From positions 1 through 5,845 of the forward strand of contig PMJC01000313.1 in the NCBI GenBank assembly GCA_003157235.1: a DNA stretch of 5,845 nt, read 5' to 3'. Position numbers and translations under genes: made by a program. Of this stretch, positions 1 through 5,612 are shown piece by piece; the first letter of the stretch is position 1, and each line of letters begins with the position of its first letter. The DNA is from Methanosarcina sp. GTDB lineage: Archaea > Halobacteriota > Methanosarcinia > Methanosarcinales > Methanosarcinaceae. The notes beneath the pieces were generated by a model that did not search any database, was not told where the DNA came from, and saw only the letters and a program-made list of their open reading frames with translations.

Positions 1-2124
1 CTCGCCTGTCATAGCAATTTTTGGGTCAACTGCTTTTCCAATAATTAAAGATGTTAGGGCAGTAAAGAGTGTCACACCTGCTGATGGACCATCCTTTGGT
101 GTTGCACCCGAGGGAATATGAATGTGTATATCGCTTGAAGTAAAGTCAAAGCTGTTTGCAGTATTTGCAAGCCGTGATCTGACAAGGCTCAATGATATCT
201 TTGCAGATTCCTTCATCACGTCCCCAAGTTGACCTGTGAGCGTAAGCTTCCCGCTTCCAGGCATAAATGTACCTTCTATGAAGAGGATATCTCCCCCGAC
301 AGGCGTCCATGCAAGTCCTGTGACTACTCCCGGTACATTCTCTTTTCTGACCTCTTCTTGGCGGATCAATTCTTTTCCAAGGATCTCTGTGAGCATATCT
401 TTCTTCACTACGTAGGGGATGTCTGCACTCCCTGACACAATTTTCTCGGATACAAACCTTGCAGTCCTTGCAAGCTGTTTTTTAAGTCCCCTGACTCCTG
501 CTTCACGGGTATATTTTTCGATGATTACCTTTAAGGCATCATCTTCAATCCGAAATTTATCTGCATCAAGGCCATGTTCTTCCAGTATATCGGGCAGAAG
601 ATGATCTATTGCAATTGCAAGCTTCTCTTTTTTAGTGTAGCCTGATATCTCGATCATCTCCATTCTGTCAAGGAGTGGCAAGGGGATATTTGACAGGGAA
701 TTGGCAGTGGTGATGAACAATACATCAGACAGATCATATGGGACTTCCAGATAATGGTCTGCGAATGTGTTGTTCTGTTCGGGATCCAGAACTTCAAGAA
801 GGGCACTTGCCGGGTCTCCTCCATAGGAGAATGAGAGTTTATCGATTTCATCGAGGACAAATACAGGATTTTTTGTACCTGCTTTTTTCATGCCTTGAAT
901 AATTTTTCCTGGCAGAGCTCCTATATATGTTCGCCTGTGCCCTCTGATCTCTGCTTCATCTTTGATACCTCCAAGGCTAACTCGAACATATTTTCTGCCA
1001 AGAGCATCTGAGATACTTCTTCCAAGGCTCGTTTTGCCAGTGCCTGGAGGTCCTGTTAAAAGCAGAATTGAGCCTTGTTTTTCTTTCTTTAATTTCATTA
1101 CTGCCAGATGTTGGATTATTCTCTCTTTGACCTTTTCAAGTCCTTTATGATTGTTCTCAAGCACACGGCGGGCTTCAGCAATATCTATGCTCTTTTTTTC
1201 TTCCGTTACCCAGGGAAGATCAAGCAAGAGATCAAGATAATTTCTGATAACAAGGCTTTCAGGATTATGGCTTCCTCCGATTTCAAGTTTCTTCACCTCT
1301 GATAATGCCTTTTTTCTCAAATCATCAGGCATCTTCGAGTTCTCAATTCTTTCCCGATATCCTCCGTTGCATGAAGTAGAACAGTCACCTTCGTTAAGCT
1401 CTTCTTGAATTACCTTCAGTTGTTCTCGCAACATTGCTTCTCTATGTGACTTGTTTATTTTCTCGGAAACTTTTTTTGCCACTTCAATCTGCAGATTGAT
1501 ATTTTCTTTCTGTTTCGCCAGAATATAAAGAAATGCAAGATATCTTTCACGAACAGAAACGATCTCCAAAAGATCCTGCTTTTCGGAGAGTTTTATTGGC
1601 ATATATGGCATAATATATCCCATAATTTGGCCAATGGAATTCATTTTATCAATTGGCCTAGTAAATTGTTCAGAACCTTGAAAACGGCTGCTTATCTCAA
1701 GAATTATCTTTTTTACGTCTGCTATCATTTCTGCTTGAATTTCGTCATCAAGATCCAGAATATCAGAAATTGGCTTGTATTCAGCATAGAACTGTCCATT
1801 TTCCTGGTGTAGGGATATGGCTTCTACTCTTTGTACAGATTCTGCAGCAATTAGATACCCGCTATCAGAAGGTTGCACAGACGTAATTTTTAACAAATTT
1901 CCTATTTTATAGAAACGATCTCCCGATAAGTCTGAAGGTTTCATTTCACTCTTTACTGTCAGCCCGATGGCATATACAGATTCAATATTTTTCATCTCAC
2001 TTAATAACATTTCCCCGATAATTTTGTCAGCCAAGAATTTTGTTCGGCTTTTCGGGTAAACAACTATTTCAAAGAGCGGTATTATAATGCTTTCTCTGAT
2101 ATTGTCGGTTTGTCTTGAATTCAT
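1..2124 (-). CDS. lon: ATP-dependent Lon protease, bacterial-type LonA (3' end outside window)
   Basis: This AAA+ serine protease unfolds and degrades damaged or regulatory proteins in the cytoplasm as a ring-shaped hexamer. I translated 708 uninterrupted codons from ATG 2124. Residues 1 to about 210 look like the LON substrate-binding domain, and a helical linker with REQLKVIQEELNE follows. The AAA+ module has Walker A GPPGTGKT (358-365), Walker B VFVLDEIDK with D425/E426, sensor-1 N475, arginine finger R487 and sensor-2 R545. The protease domain has PKDGPSAG with catalytic Ser681. The catalytic Lys is expected about 43 residues later, just past position 1. Numbering tracks E. coli Lon (S679) within about two residues. 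There is no membrane insertion in the AAA+ domain, which separates it from archaeal LonB. An in-frame TGA nine bases upstream fixes ATG 2124 as the first start; the Shine-Dalgarno is weak (GGAATGA). An unusual CSTSC (248-252) lies in the linker. Gene identity is near certain. Confidence 0.96.
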   Translation of the reverse strand, partial: MNSRQTDNIRESIIIPLFEIVVYPKSRTKFLADKIIGEMLLSEMKNIESVYAIGLTVKSEMKPSDLSGDRFYKIGNLLKITSVQPSDSGYLIAAESVQRVEAISLHQENGQFYAEYKPISDILDLDDEIQAEMIADVKKIILEISSRFQGSEQFTRPIDKMNSIGQIMGYIMPYMPIKLSEKQDLLEIVSVRERYLAFLYILAKQKENINLQIEVAKKVSEKINKSHREAMLREQLKVIQEELNEGDCSTSCNGGYRERIENSKMPDDLRKKALSEVKKLEIGGSHNPESLVIRNYLDLLLDLPWVTEEKKSIDIAEARRVLENNHKGLEKVKERIIQHLAVMKLKKEKQGSILLLTGPPGTGKTSLGRSISDALGRKYVRVSLGGIKDEAEIRGHRRTYIGALPGKIIQGMKKAGTKNPVFVLDEIDKLSFSYGGDPASALLEVLDPEQNNTFADHYLEVPYDLSDVLFITTANSLSNIPLPLLDRMEMIEISGYTKKEKLAIAIDHLLPDILEEHGLDADKFRIEDDALKVIIEKYTREAGVRGLKKQLARTARFVSEKIVSGSADIPYVVKKDMLTEILGKELIRQEEVRKENVPGVVTGLAWTPVGGDILFIEGTFMPGSGKLTLTGQLGDVMKESAKISLSLVRSRLANTANSFDFTSSDIHIHIPSGATPKDGPSAGVTLFTALTSLIIGKAVDPKIAMTGE

Positions 2125-2142
2125 TATCAGTCATTCCAATCA

Positions 2143-2156
2143 TAATTTTATTTACT
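2143..2156 (-). promoter_or_regulatory. Weak TATA-like element upstream of lon
   Basis: The minus strand reads AAGTAAATAAAATT about 19-32 bases before the lon start, which could serve as a TATA box for a short-leader lon transcript. The match to the archaeal consensus TTTATATA is modest, so lon may instead be read through from marR. Confidence 0.25.
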
Positions 2157-2162
2157 TAGTTC

Positions 2163-2189
2163 TGGTTAACCTAATTACTGGATTAACCA
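2163..2189. repeat. Inverted repeat between marR and lon
   Basis: TGGTTAA (2163-2169) and TTAACCA (2183-2189) form perfect 7-bp arms around a 13-base spacer. It lies just after the marR stop and before the lon TATA-like element. The spacer side holds CCTAATTA (2170-2177), which recurs in the marR promoter. It could be a MarR operator controlling lon, or a stem in the intergenic RNA; the sequence alone does not decide. Confidence 0.5.
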
Positions 2190-2195
2190 AAAAAA
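2189..2195 (-). terminator. U-tract directly after the marR stop
   Basis: Seven consecutive T residues on the minus strand begin two bases after the marR TGA. Archaeal intrinsic termination often needs only a U-rich run, so this could partly end the marR transcript before lon. It is short, and read-through into lon is equally plausible. Confidence 0.3.
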
Positions 2196-2196
2196 G

Positions 2197-2616
2197 TCAC
2201 CTTAATTTCTCCAGAATTTCGATGAGAGTGCCGATTTCTTTTTCATTCAATAAATCTACCATCTTTTCAATAACCTTCATCAAAGAATTCTCTTCAGAAC
2301 GGGCTATCATCTGTCCTTTTTCGGTTAGACGAATATAAATTATTCTGCCATCATCTGGACATTTTTCTCTATATACACACTCAAACTTAACAAATTTGTT
2401 GATCATCTCCGTGATGGTGGGTTTTGAGTTTTTGGTGATTTTAGCAAGTTTGCTAAATGTCACTTGCTCATTTCCATCAATGGCTCTTAGATATCCGATC
2501 TGCTTCACAGTAATGTCCAATAACCCACATTCAGATAAGATCTCACAAGAGCACTCGCCTTTGATTTTTATCAGGTTATAAAAAACTGTAAACAAATGCT
2601 CTTTCTTTGAAATCAT
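2197..2616 (-). CDS. MarR-family winged helix-turn-helix transcriptional regulator, cysteine-rich
   Basis: The protein has 139 residues, the usual MarR length. Expected architecture: an N-terminal dimerisation helix (about 5-20), the helix-turn-helix region with VTFSKLAKITKNSKPTITEMINKF around 52-75, a wing with CPDDGRIIYIRLTEKG (86-101) that matches the family DxRxxxxxLTxxG pattern, and a C-terminal dimerisation helix rich in Lys and Glu. MarR proteins bind palindromes as dimers and usually repress themselves and neighbours until a ligand or oxidant releases them. Five cysteines (22, 24, 30, 80, 86) are many for this size and include ECSCEILSEC near the dimer interface, so thiol or metal sensing is possible (inference). 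ATG 2616 lies about 13 bases after the start point predicted from the TATA box, with GATGGGAAT before it as a poor Shine-Dalgarno. lon begins 72 bp downstream on the same strand and is the obvious candidate target. The effector is unknown. Confidence 0.9.
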   Translation of the reverse strand: MISKKEHLFTVFYNLIKIKGECSCEILSECGLLDITVKQIGYLRAIDGNEQVTFSKLAKITKNSKPTITEMINKFVKFECVYREKCPDDGRIIYIRLTEKGQMIARSEENSLMKVIEKMVDLLNEKEIGTLIEILEKLR

Positions 2617-2632
2617 ATTCCCATCTTCTCTT

Positions 2633-2653
2633 TAGTTAGGATTGCCCTAATTA
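2633..2653. promoter_or_regulatory. Probable autoregulatory operator of the MarR gene
   Basis: TTAGG (2636-2640) and CCTAA (2646-2650) are perfect arms around ATTGC. With one mismatch the arms extend to TAGTTAGG / CCTAATTA-type halves, giving a 21-bp imperfect palindrome. It overlaps the downstream edge of the TATA box and reaches the predicted transcription start, the position where an archaeal repressor would block assembly of the transcription complex. Binding by this MarR protein is inferred. Confidence 0.5.
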
Positions 2654-2657
2654 TATA
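2651..2657 (-). promoter_or_regulatory. TATA box of the marR gene
   Basis: The minus strand reads TATATAA within CGTATATAATT, about 35-41 bases before the marR ATG. Archaeal start points lie about 25 bases past the box, which predicts a leader of roughly 13 bases. Confidence 0.55.
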
Positions 2658-2902
2658 CGTTGTGGTTATGCCAAGTTTTACTCATATCATCTAACTCATT
2701 GATTACTGCAACTTACTTTCATGTTTGAGAGGAAACCTAGAAGTAATTTAAGCTTAACTAGAGAATTAAGAATAAACCAAATTTCGTGTGGCTTCAAAAG
2801 TAAGGGAAAAGTTATGGTTGATTCAACTGATTTCAGAAATTGAAACCATATATCCATCGCAAATAACTTGGAGAGCTATCTTCACTTCAAAAGTGCTCAA
2901 CC

Positions 2903-2914
2903 AGCTTATAAGCT
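2903..2914. repeat. Perfect 12-bp palindrome AGCTTATAAGCT
   Basis: The sequence equals its own reverse complement over 12 bases. A small hairpin-forming repeat, CACTT-CAA-AAGTG, lies eight bases to its left. It is about 115 bases past the hydrolase stop and about 290 upstream of marR. Function unknown. Confidence 0.4.
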
Positions 2915-2978
2915 ACTCGTTCATCTATTACACGAAATTCCCAAAAGTTTGAGAGCGGTTGAATATATTTCATATACT

Positions 2979-2983
2979 AAAAA
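2979..2983 (-). terminator. Possible U-tract terminator after the hydrolase
   Basis: The minus strand reads GAAAATTTTTAG about 45 bases past the hydrolase stop. This is a short U run of the kind used in archaeal termination. There is no strong hairpin in front of it, so the call is weak. Confidence 0.2.
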
Positions 2984-3027
2984 TTTTCGTTTCAATAAAT
3001 TCGGTCAACTCAAAAGCCTGTATAATT

Positions 3028-4059
3028 TTACTTTAGGATCAGAGCAAGTTCTTTTTCAAGATAAGGGTGCATTGAAGACGTATATCCATGCATCGCATCG
3101 CTAACATTATACATTACTTTTGGCTCTTTAGCAAGGGCAAAAGTCTTTAGTGCTGCCTCATGGGGAATTACAGTATCATTAAATGAATGAATCAGCACGA
3201 ATTTCACAGGCGGCAGGGTAGGAAGATAGGTATCGGGATCAATCGAACGATAAAAACGGTAAGTCTTATTGTCGGCAACGAAGGAGGGATCAATATCTTC
3301 AGTGCCATATCCTGCAGTACTGATTCCGATGACCCCTTTAAGGGAAGGATCAAGGGCACAGGCAATCACTGCAAATCTTCCGCCATTACTCTCTCCTAAA
3401 ATTGTAAGTCTTTTTGGATCAATTTCCGGCTGGACTGCAAGCACATCTGCGGCTTTAAGTGCGTCATAAACCATGGTATATTCGAAAGGTTCGAGGCCAC
3501 TTCTAAAAAGTTCTAGATCCTTTTCCACACTTACGCTGCCGAGATTGCGTTGGTCAATAGCAAGAGTTGCATATCCCAGTTTTGAGAGTTCCACAGCTAA
3601 TCCCTGTTCAGATTCTTTTCTAACTGTTGCTCCAGGGAGTAGAATTATTCCAGGAAAACCCAAAGAAGAGTTAGATTTTGCAGGAATCCTTAAAAGAGCC
3701 TGAATTTTATCCCCTTGACTTTCAAAAAACAGAAGTTTCAAAGTATCTGAGTTTTCAGGAAAGTATACATCCTTTATTTCATGAGCTGTAAATAAAGGCT
3801 CTCCCCTTTTAGTAAAAGATAGAGTACCGGCTTCCGAAACATTCCAGGGAGATGTGCGTTGGGAATAATTGGCAGGATTGTACAGGACTCCAAAAATGCC
3901 CACAAATATTAGAAGAAAACCCAGGTAAAAAAATCTGGGTTTAATAGCTTTGATTCTTGAAAAAGCACTTTTTTTGCTCTCTTTTTTTCCAAAATTATGC
4001 TTGCTCAAGTGAACCCTGCCCAGAAAATTGTAATCGTGGCCAGAAACCATTCGCAGCAT
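3028..4059 (-). CDS. Membrane-anchored alpha/beta hydrolase (dienelactone hydrolase/S9 peptidase-like)
   Basis: A 343-residue alpha/beta-hydrolase-fold protein. A Lys/Arg-rich N-terminus (20-42) is followed by one hydrophobic segment, FFYLGFLLIFVGIFGVLY (43-60), so by the positive-inside rule the catalytic domain should face outside. The catalytic triad is visible: nucleophile Ser224 in GESNGG, Asp295 in HSFNDTVIP and His324 in DAMHG. The GIILLPGATVRKE strand-loop (137-149) fits the oxyanion-hole region. It probably cleaves an ester, amide or peptide bond, but the substrate cannot be read from sequence. ATG 4059 lies inside the decayed secG and lacks a Shine-Dalgarno. ATG 4050 or TTG 4008 would also keep the membrane anchor and are real alternatives. 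It probably depends on the promoters in front of secG. The family call is firm; start and substrate are not. Confidence 0.85.
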   Translation of the reverse strand: MLRMVSGHDYNFLGRVHLSKHNFGKKESKKSAFSRIKAIKPRFFYLGFLLIFVGIFGVLYNPANYSQRTSPWNVSEAGTLSFTKRGEPLFTAHEIKDVYFPENSDTLKLLFFESQGDKIQALLRIPAKSNSSLGFPGIILLPGATVRKESEQGLAVELSKLGYATLAIDQRNLGSVSVEKDLELFRSGLEPFEYTMVYDALKAADVLAVQPEIDPKRLTILGESNGGRFAVIACALDPSLKGVIGISTAGYGTEDIDPSFVADNKTYRFYRSIDPDTYLPTLPPVKFVLIHSFNDTVIPHEAALKTFALAKEPKVMYNVSDAMHGYTSSMHPYLEKELALILK

Positions 4060-4199
4060 TTAAGAATAATATTACTCTGCCTGTAATGATGCAGACAATC
4101 AGCACTTTTTTGCTGAATGTGAACTGCATTTTTATCTACTTCATAGTACCGCATGAGTCCTGCAGAAGATTGCAGTTCTGTATCTGACCTTTTAGCCAT
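3995..4199 (-). pseudogene. secG: Preprotein translocase Sec61-beta (SecG), frameshifted
   Basis: Sec61-beta is the small single-span subunit of the archaeal SecYEG channel. From ATG 4199 the frame gives MAKRSDTELQ and then the archaeal signature SSAGLMRYYEVDKNAVHIQ. It then becomes non-membranous (QKSADCLHHYRQ) and stops at 4007-4005. Moving one base forward at the A6 run (4106-4111) restores a Sec61-beta-like membrane segment, KKVLIVCIITGRVILFL followed by NAANGFWP, ending near 4037; that frame runs on to TAA at 3997-3995. An Arg inside the membrane segment, and a CGA where a stop would be expected after the terminal WP, also suggest decay. The TATA box (4233-4243) looks intact. The hydrolase frame overlaps the 3' part. 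A sequencing error in the A run is the main alternative: the gene would then be intact apart from an extended tail. Homology is confident; pseudogene status is less so. Confidence 0.8.
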
Positions 4200-4232
4200 T
4201 AGTTAACATCTGTACGAATGAACTGTAATTGG

Positions 4233-4243
4233 AATATATATTT
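4233..4243 (-). promoter_or_regulatory. TATA box immediately upstream of secG remnant
   Basis: The minus strand reads AAATATATATT about 34-44 bases before the secG ATG, which predicts a start point near 4212 and a leader of about 13 bases. It would also serve the downstream hydrolase. Confidence 0.5.
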
Positions 4244-4300
4244 CATAACCATAATAAATTGCTGTGGCAAAAACTAAACTAATTATTTGAGAATTAAGGA

Positions 4301-4321
4301 AATGTAACATACTGTTAAATT
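4301..4321. repeat. Imperfect 21-bp palindrome in the secG/hydrolase upstream region
   Basis: TAACA (4305-4309) and TGTTA (4313-4317) are perfect arms around TAC. The flanking AAT and ATT extend the symmetry past one mismatch, so 8 of 9 arm positions pair. It lies about 15-35 bases past the start point predicted from the TATA box at 4355-4366, a position suited to a repressor operator. The cognate regulator is unknown. Confidence 0.45.
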
Positions 4322-4354
4322 TCCTGATAAGTTTGGTTAGCAGATAGTGCAGTT

Positions 4355-4366
4355 CTTATATATAAA
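4355..4366 (-). promoter_or_regulatory. Strong TATA box in the mtnA-secG spacer
   Basis: The minus strand reads TTTATATATAAG, an excellent match to the archaeal consensus TTTATATA. The predicted start is near 4336, which would give a leader of roughly 137 bases to secG. The core is nearly symmetrical, so plus-strand firing cannot be excluded, but no plus-strand gene follows. Confidence 0.45.
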
Positions 4367-4393
4367 TCTAGCAGATAAATTTTTGAATAATCA

Positions 4394-4420
4394 AGATTCT
4401 GCAGGTTTAATGTAGAATCT
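4394..4420 (-). terminator. Stem-loop downstream of mtnA
   Basis: AGATTCT (4394-4400) and AGAATCT (4414-4420) pair perfectly over 7 bp with a 13-base loop, about 30 bases after the mtnA stop. A T5 run (4435-4439 on the minus strand) lies between stop and stem. The pair may end or protect the mtnA message. The stem is AT-rich and would be only moderately stable. Confidence 0.4.
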
Positions 4421-4449
4421 CTTTTATACTCAAGAAAAAGGATAGTTCT

Positions 4450-5469
4450 TTAAACAAGTACCTCATCCAGCAGGAAAGGTGGGTAAAACACTCCCTTTTC
4501 CGTAATTACCGCAGTTACATTTTCCATTGGTGTCGCATCAAAAGCAGGATTATAGACTTCTACATCTAGTGGGGCAAATTGTTCTGATCCAAAGAATCGT
4601 AACTCTTCAGGGCTCCGCATTTCTATTTTTACACTGCCTTCCCAGCCATTAAAATCGAAAGTAGAAATCGGAGCTGCTACATAGAAGGGAATTTCATGCT
4701 CTTTTGCAAGGATGGAATGTGTATAGGTTCCGATTTTGTTAAAAATAACATCCTGAGTTATCCTATCAGCTCCTACGAGCACGCTATCCACAAGTCCCTG
4801 GTGCATTGCCCATCCAGCCATTGAGTCCGCAATCAGGGTCACTGGAATTTTGTCCTGCATAAGTTCCCAAGTAGTGATTCTGCTTCCCTGATTAAGAGGC
4901 CTGGTCTCACAGACAATAACTTTTATTTTTTTGCCTTCAGCAATAGCCGAACGTACAACTCCAAGGGCGGTGCCCCAGTCCACACAAGAGAGTCTGCCCG
5001 CGTTACAGTGTGTGAGTATCGTATCTCCTTCTTTTAGGAGTTTGGCTCCATATTCCCCTATCATCTTGTTAGTCGCCACGTCTTCTTCAGCAATATTTAT
5101 GGCTTCCTGCAAGGCAATATCTTGGATTTCCTGAACATCAATGGCATCAAAAACTGCTCTTAAGACCCTGTCCACACCCCAACCAAGATTGATTGCTGTA
5201 GGACGGATAGACTTAAGGACTTTTCCTGCAACTTCGAGATTTTTTACCATTGTTTCTAAGTCTCTAGCTTCACTATGTAAAGCTGCAAGGGCAATCCCCA
5301 ACCCTCCTGCGGCCCCAAGAGCAGGCGCGCCCCTTATCCTGAGAGACTTTATAGCCTCGCATAGAGAATTCAAAGTTTTGCATTCAATGATTCTATACTC
5401 TTTCGGGAGCAATGTTTGATCTACCAGCACAACTGATTTTGATTCTTCCTTCCAGTCAATGGTTCTCAT
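4450..5469 (-). CDS. mtnA: S-methyl-5-thioribose-1-phosphate isomerase
   Basis: This cytoplasmic enzyme converts 5-methylthioribose 1-phosphate to 5-methylthioribulose 1-phosphate in methionine salvage; archaeal relatives may also act on 5-deoxyribose 1-phosphate. At 339 residues it has the family length. Visible motifs are phosphate-binding RIRGAPALG (44-52), THCNAGRLS with catalytic Cys155, ETRPLNQGSRITTWEL (188-203), VGADRI with catalytic Asp235, NKIGTY (244-249), PFYVAAPISTFD (261-272) and NPAFDATP (307-314). The 80-residue spacing of Cys155 and Asp235 equals that of B. subtilis MtnA (Cys160/Asp240). The PLNQGSR...TWEL form argues against the related archaeal ribose-1,5-bisphosphate isomerase and the eIF2B subunits. 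ATG 5469 is preceded by GGAAAGTGA, a good Shine-Dalgarno six bases away. No other salvage gene is in the window, so it appears to stand alone. The leader carries a hairpin that reaches the ribosome binding site. Confidence 0.93.
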   Translation of the reverse strand: MRTIDWKEESKSVVLVDQTLLPKEYRIIECKTLNSLCEAIKSLRIRGAPALGAAGGLGIALAALHSEARDLETMVKNLEVAGKVLKSIRPTAINLGWGVDRVLRAVFDAIDVQEIQDIALQEAINIAEEDVATNKMIGEYGAKLLKEGDTILTHCNAGRLSCVDWGTALGVVRSAIAEGKKIKVIVCETRPLNQGSRITTWELMQDKIPVTLIADSMAGWAMHQGLVDSVLVGADRITQDVIFNKIGTYTHSILAKEHEIPFYVAAPISTFDFNGWEGSVKIEMRSPEELRFFGSEQFAPLDVEVYNPAFDATPMENVTAVITEKGVFYPPFLLDEVLV

Positions 5470-5479
5470 TAAAAATCAC

Positions 5480-5511
5480 TTTCCGATATAAGCAACATAT
5501 TCTATCGGAAA
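5480..5511 (-). promoter_or_regulatory. Leader hairpin / inverted repeat overlapping the mtnA Shine-Dalgarno
   Basis: TTTCCGATA (5480-5488) and TATCGGAAA (5503-5511) are perfect 9-bp arms around a 14-base loop. In the mtnA message the downstream arm contains GGAAA of the GGAAAGTGA ribosome binding site. Folding would therefore partly hide the Shine-Dalgarno. The same symmetry could instead be a protein-binding operator on DNA. Confidence 0.55.
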
Positions 5512-5553
5512 AATCATCCGACTCTCTTTTCAAGCCTCACATCTAATAAAAAA

Positions 5554-5561
5554 CTATTTAA
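5554..5561 (-). promoter_or_regulatory. TATA-like box of mtnA
   Basis: The minus strand reads TTAAATAG within GAGTTAAATAGTTTT. It predicts a start near 5533 and a leader of about 64 bases, which would carry the whole hairpin at 5480-5511. Confidence 0.4.
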
Positions 5562-5600
5562 CTCAACGCCCTGAGAGGTTTCTTTGATCCTTTTCTTAAA

Positions 5601-5612
5601 TTATCCGGATAA
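5601..5612. repeat. Perfect 12-bp palindrome TTATCCGGATAA
   Basis: The sequence equals its own reverse complement over 12 bases and sits about 40 bases upstream of the mtnA TATA-like box, where archaeal activators often bind. Its half-site resembles the CCGATA arm of the mtnA leader repeat with one extra G. Confidence 0.4.

Larger units (their letters stand above)
2617..3027. other. Intergenic spacer between hydrolase and marR, no recognisable gene
   Basis: This 411-bp stretch holds the marR promoter at its low-coordinate end. The rest has no frame on either strand that I can assign to a family. A 78-codon plus-strand frame that opens with TTG at 2868 runs into the end of the hydrolase and has no recognisable motif. 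Short palindromes are present: TTAAGCTTAA (2748-2757), CACTTCAAAAGTG (2883-2895) and AGCTTATAAGCT (2903-2914). No transposase signature was found. Confidence 0.6.

Noticed and set aside
654..860. Minus-strand frame inside lon
   Set aside because: It is an overlapping frame within the continuous 708-codon lon reading frame, without its own motifs.
2868..3104. Plus-strand 78-codon frame opening with TTG
   Set aside because: It overlaps the 3' end of the hydrolase on the opposite strand, has no recognisable motif and no clear promoter. I could not match it to a transposase remnant either.
4106..4111. A6 run in secG as a programmed -1 slippery site
   Set aside because: The frame that restores the membrane segment is +1, not -1, and no stimulatory structure is evident. 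Mutation or a sequencing error is simpler.
4450..5469. Ribose-1,5-bisphosphate isomerase or aIF2B subunit for the mtnA gene
   Set aside because: The PLNQGSR...TWEL segment, the THCNAG and VGADRI motifs at MtnA spacing, and the NPAFDATP end all fit MtnA better.
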